Of a stretch of DNA of 64,000 bases, positions 8,514-17,400 are shown piece after piece. The position numbers and the translations under genes were made by a program. The notes under the pieces were generated by a model. It worked only from the letters and a program-made list of their open reading frames with translations, was not told where the DNA came from and ran no database searches. The stretch spans positions 1 to 64,000 of the forward strand of contig NZ_JBGCCJ010000001.1 of NCBI RefSeq assembly GCF_041262565.1, written 5' to 3'. Every line of letters begins with the position of its first letter. Positions within the stretch are counted from its first letter, which is position 1. This DNA comes from Leifsonia sp. EB41 (GTDB lineage Bacteria > Actinomycetota > Actinomycetes > Actinomycetales > Microbacteriaceae).

Positions 8514-9227
8514 ATGACGGCAGCCACTCACAGACGCAGGGTCCTTCTGAAACTCTCCGGCGAGGCCTTCGGAGGCGGTCAGCTCGGGGTGAACCCCGAC
8601 ATCGTCAGCGGCATCGCCCGCGAGATCGCCCAGGCGGCGGAGGACGTGGAGATCGCGATCGTCGTGGGCGGAGGCAACTTCTTCCGCGGTGCCGAGCTGT
8701 CGCAGCGCGGCATGGACCGCGGTCGCGCCGACTACATGGGCATGCTCGGCACCGTGATGAACTCGCTGGCCCTGCAGGACTTCCTGGAGCAGGCCGGCGC
8801 GGAGACGCGGGTGCAGTCCGCGATCGCCATGACCCAGGTCGCCGAGCCGTACATTCCGCGCCGCGCCGAGCGCCACCTGGAGAAGGGCCGCGTCGTCATC
8901 TTCGGCGCCGGCGCCGGCCTGCCGTACTTCTCGACCGACACCGTCGCCGCCCAGCGCGCCCTGGAGATCAGCGCCGACGTCGTGCTGGTCGCCAAGAACG
9001 GCGTGGACGGCATGTACGACTCCGACCCTCGCACCAACCCGGACGCGCGCAAGATCGACCAGATCAGCCACCAGGACGCGCTGACCCAGGGCCTCAAGGC
9101 CGTGGACTCCACCGCGCTGAGCCTCTGCATGGACAACGGGATGCCGATGCGCATCTTCGGCATCGAGCCGGCCGGCAACGTCACCGCCGCGCTGCTCGGC
9201 GCCGAGATCGGCACCCTGCTCGGCTGA
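8514..9227 (+). CDS. pyrH: UMP kinase
   Basis: A 237-residue amino-acid-kinase-fold UMP kinase. [13 protein letters not shown] forms the phosphate-binding N-terminus, GGGNFFRG binds the triphosphate, and GTGNPYFSTD-type residues appear as [11 protein letters not shown]. It phosphorylates UMP to UDP in pyrimidine biosynthesis. A ribosome-binding site (GGAAGGA) precedes the ATG. The pyrH-frr-cdsA order is conserved in bacteria. Confidence 0.98.
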   Translation: MTAATHRRRVLLKLSGEAFGGGQLGVNPDIVSGIAREIAQAAEDVEIAIVVGGGNFFRGAELSQRGMDRGRADYMGMLGTVMNSLALQDFLEQAGAETRVQSAIAMTQVAEPYIPRRAERHLEKGRVVIFGAGAGLPYFSTDTVAAQRALEISADVVLVAKNGVDGMYDSDPRTNPDARKIDQISHQDALTQGLKAVDSTALSLCMDNGMPMRIFGIEPAGNVTAALLGAEIGTLLG

Positions 9228-9279
9228 CCCGGTCCGGCGGGGCGCCCTGCTCTGCACGGGGCGCTCCGCGGGCTGGCCC

Positions 9280-9285
9280 TAGACT
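9280..9285 (+). promoter_or_regulatory. Putative -10 of frr promoter
   Basis: TAGACT lies about 33 bases before the frr GTG, which has its own AAGGAG site. This suggests frr can be transcribed independently of pyrH. Confidence 0.35.
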
Positions 9286-9317
9286 AGACAACGACTCATC
9301 GATCTGAAGGAGAAACC

Positions 9318-9872
9318 GTGATCGCGGATGTGATTACCGACGCCCGCCAGCGCATGGCCAAGACCGTGGACGCGGCGAGGGACGACTTCGGCACGGTGAG
9401 CGCGGGGCGCGCGAACCCCGCCCTCTTCCAGAAGGTGCTCGTCGACTACTACGGCTCGCCGACGCCGCTGGCCCAGCTGGCCGGCCTCCAGAACCCGGAG
9501 GCCCGGGTCCTGCTGGTGACGCCGTACGACAAGTCCGCCCTCAAGGAGATCGAGAAGGCGATCGTCAACATGCCGAACCTGTCGGCGAACGTCGGCAACG
9601 ACGGCGAGATCGTGCGCGTCTCGCTCCCCGAGCTGACCGAGGACCGCCGCAAGGAGTTCGTCAAGCTCGTTCGCAGCAAGGGCGAGGACGCCAAGGTCGC
9701 CATCCGCAACATCCGCCGCAAGGCGAAGGACGACCTGGACGCGCTCAAGGGCGAGGTCGGCGACGACGAGGTGGCGCGCGGCGAGAAGGAGCTCGAGGCC
9801 ATCACGCGCACCAACGTCGACGCCGTCGACGACGCCCTCAAGCGCAAGGAAGCCGAGCTCCTCGAGGTCTAG
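9318..9872 (+). CDS. frr: Ribosome recycling factor
   Basis: A 184-residue RRF with the canonical two-domain pattern. The C-terminal helices carry [23 protein letters not shown], and the body carries [19 protein letters not shown]. With EF-G it splits the post-termination ribosome. It starts with GTG at 9318 behind AAGGAG. The stop TAG abuts the cdsA ATG without a gap, so translation of cdsA is probably coupled. Confidence 0.97.
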   Translation: MIADVITDARQRMAKTVDAARDDFGTVSAGRANPALFQKVLVDYYGSPTPLAQLAGLQNPEARVLLVTPYDKSALKEIEKAIVNMPNLSANVGNDGEIVRVSLPELTEDRRKEFVKLVRSKGEDAKVAIRNIRRKAKDDLDALKGEVGDDEVARGEKELEAITRTNVDAVDDALKRKEAELLEV

Positions 9873-10871
9873 ATGAGCGAGGGGAGCAGCCCCGGCGAGC
9901 CTCGCACGCCGGCGTCGGGCAGAAGGGGGAAGTCCGCGGCGCGCGCCGAGCTGCGCGCGCAGGTGCAGGCGACCCGGGCCGACTTCGAGCGCCAGGTGCT
10001 GGCGCGCAAGGCGCAGCTCGACGCCACGAACGAGCGGATCGCCGCCCGGACGGGGCGCAACCTGATCCTGGCGACCCTGATCGGGCTGGTCGCGGGCGCT
10101 CTGCTGGTGGTCAGCCTGATCTTCATCAAGGAGCTCTTCCTCGTCTTCGGGGCCGCGATGATCGGATTCGCCGCATTCGAGCTCACTCAGGCGTTCCGCG
10201 GAGCCGGGAGGCGAGTGCCGCGGACCCCGTCGCTGATCGCGTCGCTCGCGATCGTCCCTGCGACCTTCTGGTTCCACGCGGGCGGCCAGCTCGTCGCGCT
10301 GGCGTCGGGGATCGTCCTGGTCGTCGTCTGGCGGCTGGTCGAGGAGGCCGTGCTGCCCGCCAAGCGCGCCGGGGGAGTGGCGCTCTCCCGCGACCTCGCC
10401 TGGAGCGTGCTCGTCCAGATGTACGTGACCCTGCTCGGCTCCTTCGCCATCCTGCTGCTGGCGGAGAACGGCGGCGAGTGGTGGGTGCTCGGCTTCCTGA
10501 TCGTGGTCGTCGCCGTCGACACGGGCGCGTACGCGAGCGGGCTGTCCTTCGGCCGGCACCCGATGGCTCCGACCATCAGCCCCAAGAAGACCTGGGAGGG
10601 CTTCGCCGGGGCCGCCGTCGCGGCGATCGTCGCCGGCGTGCTGGTCTCGCTGTTCATGATCCATCAGCCGTGGTGGTTCGGGGTGATCTTCGGCGTCGTC
10701 GCGCTGCTGACGGCGACCGCGGGCGACCTCTCGGAGTCGCTGATCAAGCGCGATCTGGGCATCAAGGACATGAGCTCCTGGCTGCCCGGGCACGGCGGCT
10801 TCCTCGACCGGCTGGACTCGATCCTGCCGTCCGCGGCGGCCACCTACGTGCTGTTCCTCATCTTCTCCTGA
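9873..10871 (+). CDS. cdsA: Phosphatidate cytidylyltransferase
   Basis: A 332-residue integral membrane enzyme making CDP-diacylglycerol from phosphatidate and CTP. The family signature S-x-x-KR-x4-KD...HGG is present as SLIKRDLGIKDMSSWLPGHGG near residues 288-310, with several predicted TM helices before it. An N-terminal cytosolic extension of about 60 residues is basic and helical (RAELRAQVQATRADFERQ), longer than in E. coli. Its ATG directly follows the frr stop. Confidence 0.95.
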   Translation: MSEGSSPGEPRTPASGRRGKSAARAELRAQVQATRADFERQVLARKAQLDATNERIAARTGRNLILATLIGLVAGALLVVSLIFIKELFLVFGAAMIGFAAFELTQAFRGAGRRVPRTPSLIASLAIVPATFWFHAGGQLVALASGIVLVVVWRLVEEAVLPAKRAGGVALSRDLAWSVLVQMYVTLLGSFAILLLAENGGEWWVLGFLIVVVAVDTGAYASGLSFGRHPMAPTISPKKTWEGFAGAAVAAIVAGVLVSLFMIHQPWWFGVIFGVVALLTATAGDLSESLIKRDLGIKDMSSWLPGHGGFLDRLDSILPSAAATYVLFLIFS

Positions 10872-10883
10872 CAGAATGGGCTG

Positions 10884-11432
10884 GTGAGCACCTTCCCCCG
10901 GAGCCCCAAGTCGAAGCCAGGGTACGACGTCGCGCAGGTCGACGAGTTCCTCGTCAGCGCCCGTCGCGCCTACGACTCCGACCCCTCGACCCCCGGCACG
11001 CTGTCTGCCTCCGACATCCGCCACACGGCGTTCTCGATGACCAAAGGCGGCTACTCGACCTCGCACGTGGATGCGGCCCTCGAGCGCCTGGAGGACGCCT
11101 TCGCGGCCCGTGAGCGCGACGTCGCACGCGGCGGCGGCCGCGACGCGCTGTGGTTCGAGGACGCCCGCACGGCGGCGCAGGCGATCCTCGACCGGCTGGA
11201 GAGGCCGATGGGCCACCGCTTCCAGCGGGTGAGCTTCCTGACGCTCGGCTACAACCGCCAGGACGTCGACCGGTTCGCCGGCCGGCTGGTGAAGTACTTC
11301 CAGGACGGCCGCCCGATGGGCGTCGACGAAGTTCGCACGGTCACTTTCCGTGAGCAGCGAGGGGGGTACCGTGAGGCCCAAGTGGACCTCCTCCTGGACA
11401 GCGTCACGGACGTGATGCTCGCGGTCCGCTGA
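10884..11432 (+). CDS. Protein with two DivIVA-type motifs
   Basis: A 182-residue soluble protein made of two halves that each resemble the short DivIVA N-terminal motif: KPGYDVAQVDEFL and GGYSTSHVDAALERLEDAF in the first half, LGYNRQDVDRFA and GGYREAQVDLLLDSV in the second. Each G-Y-x-x-x-x-VD turn is followed by a predicted helix. Such proteins occur in Microbacteriaceae next to cdsA, but no function is established that I can name. A role at curved membrane or growth poles is inference. GTG 10884 lies six bases after CAGAAT (10872-10877), so the start may be leaderless. Confidence 0.8.
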   Translation: MSTFPRSPKSKPGYDVAQVDEFLVSARRAYDSDPSTPGTLSASDIRHTAFSMTKGGYSTSHVDAALERLEDAFAARERDVARGGGRDALWFEDARTAAQAILDRLERPMGHRFQRVSFLTLGYNRQDVDRFAGRLVKYFQDGRPMGVDEVRTVTFREQRGGYREAQVDLLLDSVTDVMLAVR

Positions 11433-11465
11433 CCCTGGCCGTTACCTGAGTAGGAGAGCGCCGTG

Positions 11466-11494
11466 TTGGAAACGTGTGAAATGTCCGTTATGGT
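11466..11494 (+). promoter_or_regulatory. Promoter of the 11.5-kb transglycosylase-like gene
   Basis: TTGGAA (11466-11471) and TATGGT (11489-11494) are 17 bp apart, close to the sigma-70-type consensus. Transcription would start around 11501, so the in-frame GTG at 11504 rather than 11498 may be the real start. Confidence 0.55.
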
Positions 11495-11497
11495 TCT

Positions 11498-12202
11498 GTG
11501 ATCGTGGGTAGACAAGAAGCAGCTGAGCTCGTTCCGCTGACCCCTGCCAACCCGGTCGGAGTCGCATTCCGTCGTTCGCGACGGCCACACGTCCGTTCGC
11601 GGGCCGTGATCTGGGGGTTCGCCTTCACGGCGGCCGTGGGCTTCGCGCTGGTCAACGTGGTGGACCCGTACTCGGGCTCCGCGGCCACGCCGGCGTACGC
11701 GGACACCCTCCAGAACATCCAGCAGTCCTCCCGCTACGGCGCGGTCCCCGTTCAGAGCCTGACGGCCCCGAACGCCTCGGAGACGGCCGTCACGCGCGAC
11801 ACGCTGGGCGTCAAGCTCAAGCCGACGCCCACGCCGACTCCGACGCCCACGCCGACGAAGTCGTCGTCCTCGTCGGGCGGATCGAGCGCACCGTCCGCTC
11901 CCGTCCCGGATCCGGGCACCGCGAAGGCGATCGCCTACCAGATGGTGCACCAGCGCGGCTGGGGCGACGACCAATACAGCTGCCTGGTGTCCCTGTGGAA
12001 CAGGGAGTCCGGCTGGCGCGTGAACGCGTCCAACCCAAGCGGTGCCTACGGCATCCCGCAGGCGCTCCCCGGCAGCAAGATGGGCCCGGGATGGCAGACG
12101 GACGCCTCCGTGCAGATCTCGTGGGGCCTCGGCTACATCGCCGGGCGCTACACGAACCCGTGCGGCGCCTGGGCGCACTCGCAGTCGTCCGGGTGGTACT
12201 GA
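11498..12202 (+). CDS. Secreted or membrane-anchored transglycosylase-like protein
   Basis: A 234-residue protein with one N-terminal TM segment (IWGFAFTAAVGFALVNVV), a Pro/Thr- then Ser-rich linker, and a C-terminal domain of about 95 residues. That domain contains a catalytic-type Glu in LWNRESGWR, then NPSGAYGIPQALPGSKM, and ends in GWY. This is the lysozyme/SLT-like fold seen in aggregation-promoting-factor and resuscitation-type proteins. A paralogue sits at 61679-62470 with nearly the same C-terminal motifs. It is likely extracellular and acts on peptidoglycan. GTG 11498 or GTG 11504 may be the start. Confidence 0.8.
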   Translation: MIVGRQEAAELVPLTPANPVGVAFRRSRRPHVRSRAVIWGFAFTAAVGFALVNVVDPYSGSAATPAYADTLQNIQQSSRYGAVPVQSLTAPNASETAVTRDTLGVKLKPTPTPTPTPTPTKSSSSSGGSSAPSAPVPDPGTAKAIAYQMVHQRGWGDDQYSCLVSLWNRESGWRVNASNPSGAYGIPQALPGSKMGPGWQTDASVQISWGLGYIAGRYTNPCGAWAHSQSSGWY

Positions 12203-12214
12203 GCGGAGTCCGTC

Positions 12215-12233
12215 CCTCACACCGTTGGTGAGG
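12215..12233 (+). terminator. Weak hairpin after the transglycosylase-like gene
   Basis: CCTCAC (12215-12220) pairs with GTGAGG (12228-12233) across a 7-nt loop, 12 bp after the stop. There is no T run, so this is a weak or Rho-assisted terminator at best. Confidence 0.3.
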
Positions 12234-12281
12234 TGGGCGATGGTACTGCGCGTGGGTCGGCGGGCGACAGCCGCGGCTGCA

Positions 12282-12287
12282 TAGACT
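12282..12287 (+). promoter_or_regulatory. -10 for leaderless start at 12294
   Basis: TAGACT is followed by six bases and then the GTG start codon. No Shine-Dalgarno sequence is present. Confidence 0.5.
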
Positions 12288-12293
12288 GGAGCG

Positions 12294-12593
12294 GTGCCCC
12301 GCAGTAATCGTCCCCGCCGTCGTCACGGCGAGCCGTCTGACGAGGAGCAGGACGGCCTGGACCGCCTCCTCGCGGGCTGGCGGCGCACGGAGGTGCGGCG
12401 CGGCGCCGAATGGAACGTGCAGCCCGTGTCGGCCGTTCAGGCGCAGAAGAGCTACGTGTGCCCCGGCTGCGGCCGCGAGATCGGTCCCGGCGTCGCGCAC
12501 CTGGTCGCCTGGCGCGCGGACGGCGTGATGGGCGACGCGGCCGACCTGGCCGCCCGCCGGCACTGGCACACGACGTGCTGGCGGGTCGCGTGA
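12294..12593 (+). CDS. Small zinc-ribbon-like protein
   Basis: A 99-residue conserved actinobacterial small protein. The N-terminus is basic (RSNRPRRRHGE). The middle has CPGCGREI, and the C-terminus has HWHTTCW, giving plausible CxxC plus H/C zinc ligands. Homologues are often mislabelled ATP/GTP-binding protein, but no P-loop is visible here. Function is unknown; nucleic-acid binding is a guess based on the basic N-terminus and zinc ribbon. The GTG start is of leaderless type. Confidence 0.75.
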   Translation: MPRSNRPRRRHGEPSDEEQDGLDRLLAGWRRTEVRRGAEWNVQPVSAVQAQKSYVCPGCGREIGPGVAHLVAWRADGVMGDAADLAARRHWHTTCWRVA

Positions 12594-12626
12594 GTAGGGA
12601 GACGCCCGAGTGATGGAGACAATCCG

Positions 12627-13370
12627 ATGACTGACAGTGCCGCGCCCCAGGGGCCGATCGAGGTCCGCGGCGGCGTCGAGCTGCCCGCCCGGCGCGAGGA
12701 TATCGAGCTGCGCACGCGCGACGGACTCACCCTCGTCGGCGAGCTGGCCTCCCCGCTCGACCGCGAGCCGGTGGCGACCCTGGTCACGCTGCACCCGCTG
12801 CCGACCGGCGGCGGCTTCATGGACTCCCACATCCTCCGCAAGGCGGCAGGGCGCCTTCCTGCGCTGGCCGACATCGCGGTGCTGCGCTTCAACACGCGCG
12901 GCACGGCGTCGCCGCGCGGCCGCAGCCAGGGGGAGTTCGACCACGGTGTGGACGAGCGCTACGACGTCGAGGCGGCGATGGCGTTCGTCGCCGAGCGCGG
13001 CCTCCCGCACCCGTGGCTGCTGGGCTGGTCGTTCGGCACGGAGCTCGCGCTGATGTACGGACGGGAGTGCCCGGTGGACGGCATCATCCTGCTGTCCCCG
13101 CCACTGCACAGGGCAAAGCCCGAGCACCTGGCGGCCTGGGCGGGGGACCACCGCCCGATCGTCGCGCTGATCCCCGAGCACGACGACTACCTCCAGCCCG
13201 CGGAGGCGGCGGAGCGGTTCCGCCCGCTGCCGCAGATCGAGCTGGTCGATGTGGAGGGCGGCAAGCACCTCTGGGTGGGGGAGAACCAGACCCGCCGCGT
13301 GCTGGACGAGATCGTGGAACGGATGAACCCCGCTGCCGCACCCCTGCCGACGCAGTGGCCGCCGGCCTGA
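12627..13370 (+). CDS. Alpha/beta hydrolase
   Basis: A 247-residue cytosolic alpha/beta hydrolase. The nucleophile elbow is GWSFGTE, the acid is within PEHDDYL, and the histidine is in GGKHLWVGE. The N-terminal strand LVTLHPLPTGGG supplies the oxyanion hole. It resembles the KANL3/Tex30 and esterase-like group more than secreted lipases, since it has no signal peptide. The natural substrate is unknown. GGAGACA precedes the ATG. Confidence 0.85.
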   Translation: MTDSAAPQGPIEVRGGVELPARREDIELRTRDGLTLVGELASPLDREPVATLVTLHPLPTGGGFMDSHILRKAAGRLPALADIAVLRFNTRGTASPRGRSQGEFDHGVDERYDVEAAMAFVAERGLPHPWLLGWSFGTELALMYGRECPVDGIILLSPPLHRAKPEHLAAWAGDHRPIVALIPEHDDYLQPAEAAERFRPLPQIELVDVEGGKHLWVGENQTRRVLDEIVERMNPAAAPLPTQWPPA

Positions 13371-13389
13371 GCCCAGCGAGACCGGCGCG

Positions 13390-14427
13390 CTAGAGCTCGT
13401 TCTGCCGAGGGATGACGACCTGCTTGATGATGAGCAGGATCGCCGCGGCGAACGGGATGGCGACCAGGGCCCCGAGGATGCCGAGCAGCGTGCCGCCGGC
13501 GAGGGCGGCGACCACGACGAGCGCGCCCGGCACCGACACCGCGCGGTTCATGATGCGCGGGCTCAAGATGTATGCCTCGACCTGCATGTAGGCGAGGTAG
13601 TAGATCGCGGCGGCAATGGCGGTGGGCGGGCCCGAGAAGAAGCAGACCGCGACGATGATGACCGAGCCGGTGATCGTGCCCACGAGCGGGATCAGCGAGA
13701 AGAAGAACGCGATCGACGCGAGCAGGATGGGGAACTTCGCGCCGATGATCGTGAGGAAGATCGCGCTCAGCACGCCGTTGACGAGGGCGAGCGAGACCTG
13801 GCCGCCGACGTACTTGCCGACCGAGTCGGTGATCTGGTCGCCCAGGTCGGCGAACCGGGAGCGGCGGGAGGCCGGCACGAGCTGGTAGGTCGCGCGCTTG
13901 ATGCTCGGCAGCGACGCGGTGAAGTAGATGGTCAGGATCACGACGATGACCACGCCGAACGCGCCCTGCACGATGCCGAACCCGGTCTGCAGCACCTTGG
14001 AGGTGATGTCGGGGAGGTTCTTCTGCAGCCACTGGGTGACGGCGTCGATGTTCTGCTGGTTGACGATGGTCGGGAACTGGTGCTGGAGGCTGAGGAACCA
14101 CTTCTCGGCGCCGCCGTTGTTGGCCCAGTTGATCGCGTTCTGGACGAGCTGTGTGGCCTGACTGACCGCCACGGGGACGATCGCCCAGATCAGGCCGACG
14201 AACGCGCCCACGATGACGACGAGCGTGACCACCAGCGCCGCCCAGCGCGGGAACTTCCGCCGCTCCAGGAAGGAGATCAGCGGCTCGATGCCGAGCGCCA
14301 GGAACAGCGCGGCGCCGATGTAGGTGATGATCGTGGCGAGACTCACGATCGAGGTCAGGATCAGGAAGCCCAGACCCACGCCGAGCGTGCCGATCAGACC
14401 GACTCGAAACGCGTTCTGGATCTTCAC
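13390..14427 (-). CDS. AI-2E family transporter (PerM/YdiK type)
   Basis: A 345-residue membrane protein with about eight predicted TM helices. The family pattern is visible: paired N-terminal helices with ALGIEPLISFLERRKFPRWAAL, a long amphipathic extracellular segment, and PLVGTITGSVIIVAVCF and GILGALVAIPFAAAI near the C-terminus. Family members have been linked to autoinducer export or Na+/H+ antiport, and the substrate is not predictable. GTG start behind GGAGGGGG. It is the downstream neighbour of the giant coiled-coil gene on the same strand, 40 bp away, so co-transcription is plausible. Confidence 0.88.
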   Translation of the reverse strand: MKIQNAFRVGLIGTLGVGLGFLILTSIVSLATIITYIGAALFLALGIEPLISFLERRKFPRWAALVVTLVVIVGAFVGLIWAIVPVAVSQATQLVQNAINWANNGGAEKWFLSLQHQFPTIVNQQNIDAVTQWLQKNLPDITSKVLQTGFGIVQGAFGVVIVVILTIYFTASLPSIKRATYQLVPASRRSRFADLGDQITDSVGKYVGGQVSLALVNGVLSAIFLTIIGAKFPILLASIAFFFSLIPLVGTITGSVIIVAVCFFSGPPTAIAAAIYYLAYMQVEAYILSPRIMNRAVSVPGALVVVAALAGGTLLGILGALVAIPFAAAILLIIKQVVIPRQNEL

Positions 14428-14467
14428 TCGGTCCCCCTCCGGGCCGTCCGCCCGGGAGGGACGGAGC

Positions 14468-17400
14468 TCAATCGTCGGCCGAAACCGTATCTGCCTGCTG
14501 GAGCATACCCCTCAGGTTCTCGAAGTACCCGGCGACGGCTTCGCGCTCAATCCTAATCTGGGAGAGGCGGTCTTCCGCGTCGGCGACCAGGCGTTGCGTG
14601 CGCTCCTCCGCCTCCTCCACGAGGGCGTCGGCGCGCTCCTGCGCCTGGCGGACGATGTCGGCGGCGACCTTCTCGGCGTCCTTGCGGGCCTTCTTGACCG
14701 TCTCGCGGGCCTCGGTGCCGAAGGTCTCGGCCTCCGTGCGCGCCTGCGAGGTGCGCTTGACCGCGTCCGCGAGCTGGACGTTGGCCTCGTCCAGGTACTT
14801 CTGCGTCTGGGCGACGGCCTCCTGATGCCGGCCCAGGTACTCCTTCTCGGCCTCGTCGCGGCGGGCGCGGAGCTCGACGTCGAGGTCGATGCGCGCCTGC
14901 TCGATCTCCCGGGTGCGCTTGTCCAGCTCGCCGAGGGTGGAGGTGCGGAGGGCGGTCAGCTCGGCGTCGAGGTCGGCGCGGGCGGTCGCGGCCTCCTGGT
15001 CGTAGGCGGCCTGGCGCTCGGCGAGCTCGGCGTCGAGCGCGGTGCTCGCCTCAGCGGCGGCGCGCGCGACCTCGGCGCGGGCCTTCGCGGTCTCGGCGTC
15101 GAGCGTGACGCGGGCGCGCTCGGTCTCCTCGGCGAGGGTCACCCGGGTCTGGTCGGCCTCGCGCTCCAGTTCGAGGCGCTGCTGCTGGCGGTCGTTCTTC
15201 AGCTCCTGGGCCGTGCGGGCGCGCTGGTCGGCGAGGTCGGCCGTGGTGCGCTTCACGTCCGCGGCGAGCGTGCTGCGGGTCTGCTCGGTCTCGTCGGCGA
15301 GCCGGGAGCGGGTCTCCTCGACCTCCGCGGCGAGAGCGGACGTGGTCTGCTCGACCTCGGCGGCCAGGGCGGACTTCGTGGTGGTCACCTCGGTCTCGAG
15401 GGCCGACTTGGTCTGCTCGACCTCCGCCGCCAGGTTGGAGGTCGTGGTCGTGACCTCGGTCTCCAGGGCCGACTTGGTCTGCTCGACCTCGGCGGCGAGC
15501 GCGGATTTGGTCTGCTCGACCTCGGCGGCCAGCGCGGCCTTGGTGGTGACGACCTGGGTCTCGAGCCGGGAGAGGGTCTGCTCCTTCTCCGCGGCGAGCC
15601 GGGCGGCGGTCTGGTCGACGTCGGCGGCCAGCTTGGCGCGGGTGGAGGTCACCTCGGCGGTGAGGGCGCTGCGCTCGGTGGCGAGCTCCTCGGCCAGGGC
15701 GGTGCGGGCCTCGCCGACCTCTGCGGCCAGCTCGGCGCGCAGGTCGGTGGCCTCGGCCTCGAGTTCGCGGCGCTGGCGCTCGGCGTCGGCGGCCAGCTCC
15801 GAGCGGGTGGTCTCGACCTCGTCGGCCAGGGCTGCCTTGGTGGTCTCGACCTCTTCCGCGAGGGCTGCCTTGGTGGTCTCGACCTCTTCCGCGAGGGCTG
15901 CCTTGGTGGTCTCGACCTCTTCCGCGAGGGCGGACTTCGTGGTCTCGACCTCCTCGGCCAGCTCGGCGCGTGCGGACTCGACCTCGGCGGCGAGCGCGGC
16001 CTGCGTGGTCTCCACCTCGGCGGCGAGCGCGGCCTGCGTGGTCTCCACCTCGGCCGCGAGGTCGGCCTTGGTGGTCTCGACCTCCTTGGCGAGGGCGGAC
16101 TTGGTGCTCGCGACCTCCTTCTTCAACGCGGAGCGCGTGCTCGTGACCTCCTTGGCGAGCGAGGCCTTGGTGGTCTCGACCTCCTTCGCGAGGGTGGAGC
16201 GCGCCGCGTCGATCTCCTTGGCCACGTCGGCACGGGTGGTCTCGACCTCGGCTGCGAGGTCGGCACGGGTGTCCGCGACCTCGGTTGCCAGCTCCGCGGC
16301 GGTGCGCTCGCGCAGGGCCGTGACGCGGGCGCGGGTGGTCTCCTCCTCGGCCGTGAGCTCGTTCGCGACGCGCTCGCGGTCGGCGGTGAGCTGCGCTGCG
16401 GTCGCCGTGCGGTCGGCTTCGAGGCCGCTGCGGGTCTCGGTGGTCTCGCGCTCCAGGGTCGAGCGGGTCTGGGTGACCTCGTCGGCGAGCTCCTTCCGGG
16501 TGCGCTCGACCTCCTCGGCGAGTGCCGAGCGGGTGGTGGTCACATCGGCCTCGAGCGTCGAGCGCGTGGTGGTGACCTCGGTCTCCAGCGCGGCCTTCGT
16601 GCTGGTGACCTCGTCGGCGAGCGCGGCTTTCGTGCGCGCCACCTCATCGGCGAGCTCCGTCTTGGTGCGGGCGACCTCCTCCGCGAGGGCGGAGGTGGTG
16701 GTCGTGACCTCGTCGGCCAGGCGGGCCTTGGTCTGCTCGACCTCGGCGGCCAAGGAACTCTTGGTCTGCTCGACCTCGGCGGCCAGGGAGGTCGTGGTCT
16801 GCTCGACGTCGGCGGCGAGCGCCTGACGCCGGGTGGTGTCCTCGTGGTCGAGGTCGGCTCGCGTCTGCGCGGCCAGCGCGGCGAGGGTCGCGCGCTGCTG
16901 CTCGACCTCGTCCGCGAGCTCGGCGCGGGCCTGGGCGACCTCGGCGGCGACGGCGCCGCGCGCCTCGGCCTGCTCGGCCGCCAGGCGGTCTGCGGTCTCG
17001 GCGACGCGCTTGTCGAGCTCGAGGCGCGTCTGCGCCGCCTCGCGCTCGAACGCCGCGCGGTCGGCTGCGAGCGCGTTCTCCAGCTCGCCGCGGCGTGCGG
17101 CGATGGTGCGGTCGAGCTCGGCGGCCTCCGTGCGTGCGGCCTCCGCCTCGCGCAGGGCGACGGCCTTCAGCTCTGCGGCCTCGCGGTCGGCCTCGGCGCG
17201 GAGGGCGGCCGCCTCGCGCTTGCTCGTCGCGCGCAGCTCCGCCGCCTCGGTGGCGACGGCGCCGCGGATGGCCGCGGCCTCCCTGATCGCGTCGTTGAGC
17301 AGCGTCTCCTTGTCGGCGCGGGTGCGCGCCAGCAACTCGGTCGACTCGATCTGGGCGTCCTCGAGGGCGGTCGTCGCGCGGGCCTGCGCATCGGCGAGCA

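Noticed and set aside
9279-11381. A 700-codon open frame antisense to frr, cdsA and the DivIVA-motif gene
   Set aside because: High GC removes stop codons from the opposite strand. The three genes on the + strand have clear family motifs.
15831-16056. 33-bp repeats as a CRISPR-like array
   Set aside because: Units are contiguous without spacers, in frame, and encode hendecads. No cas genes nearby.
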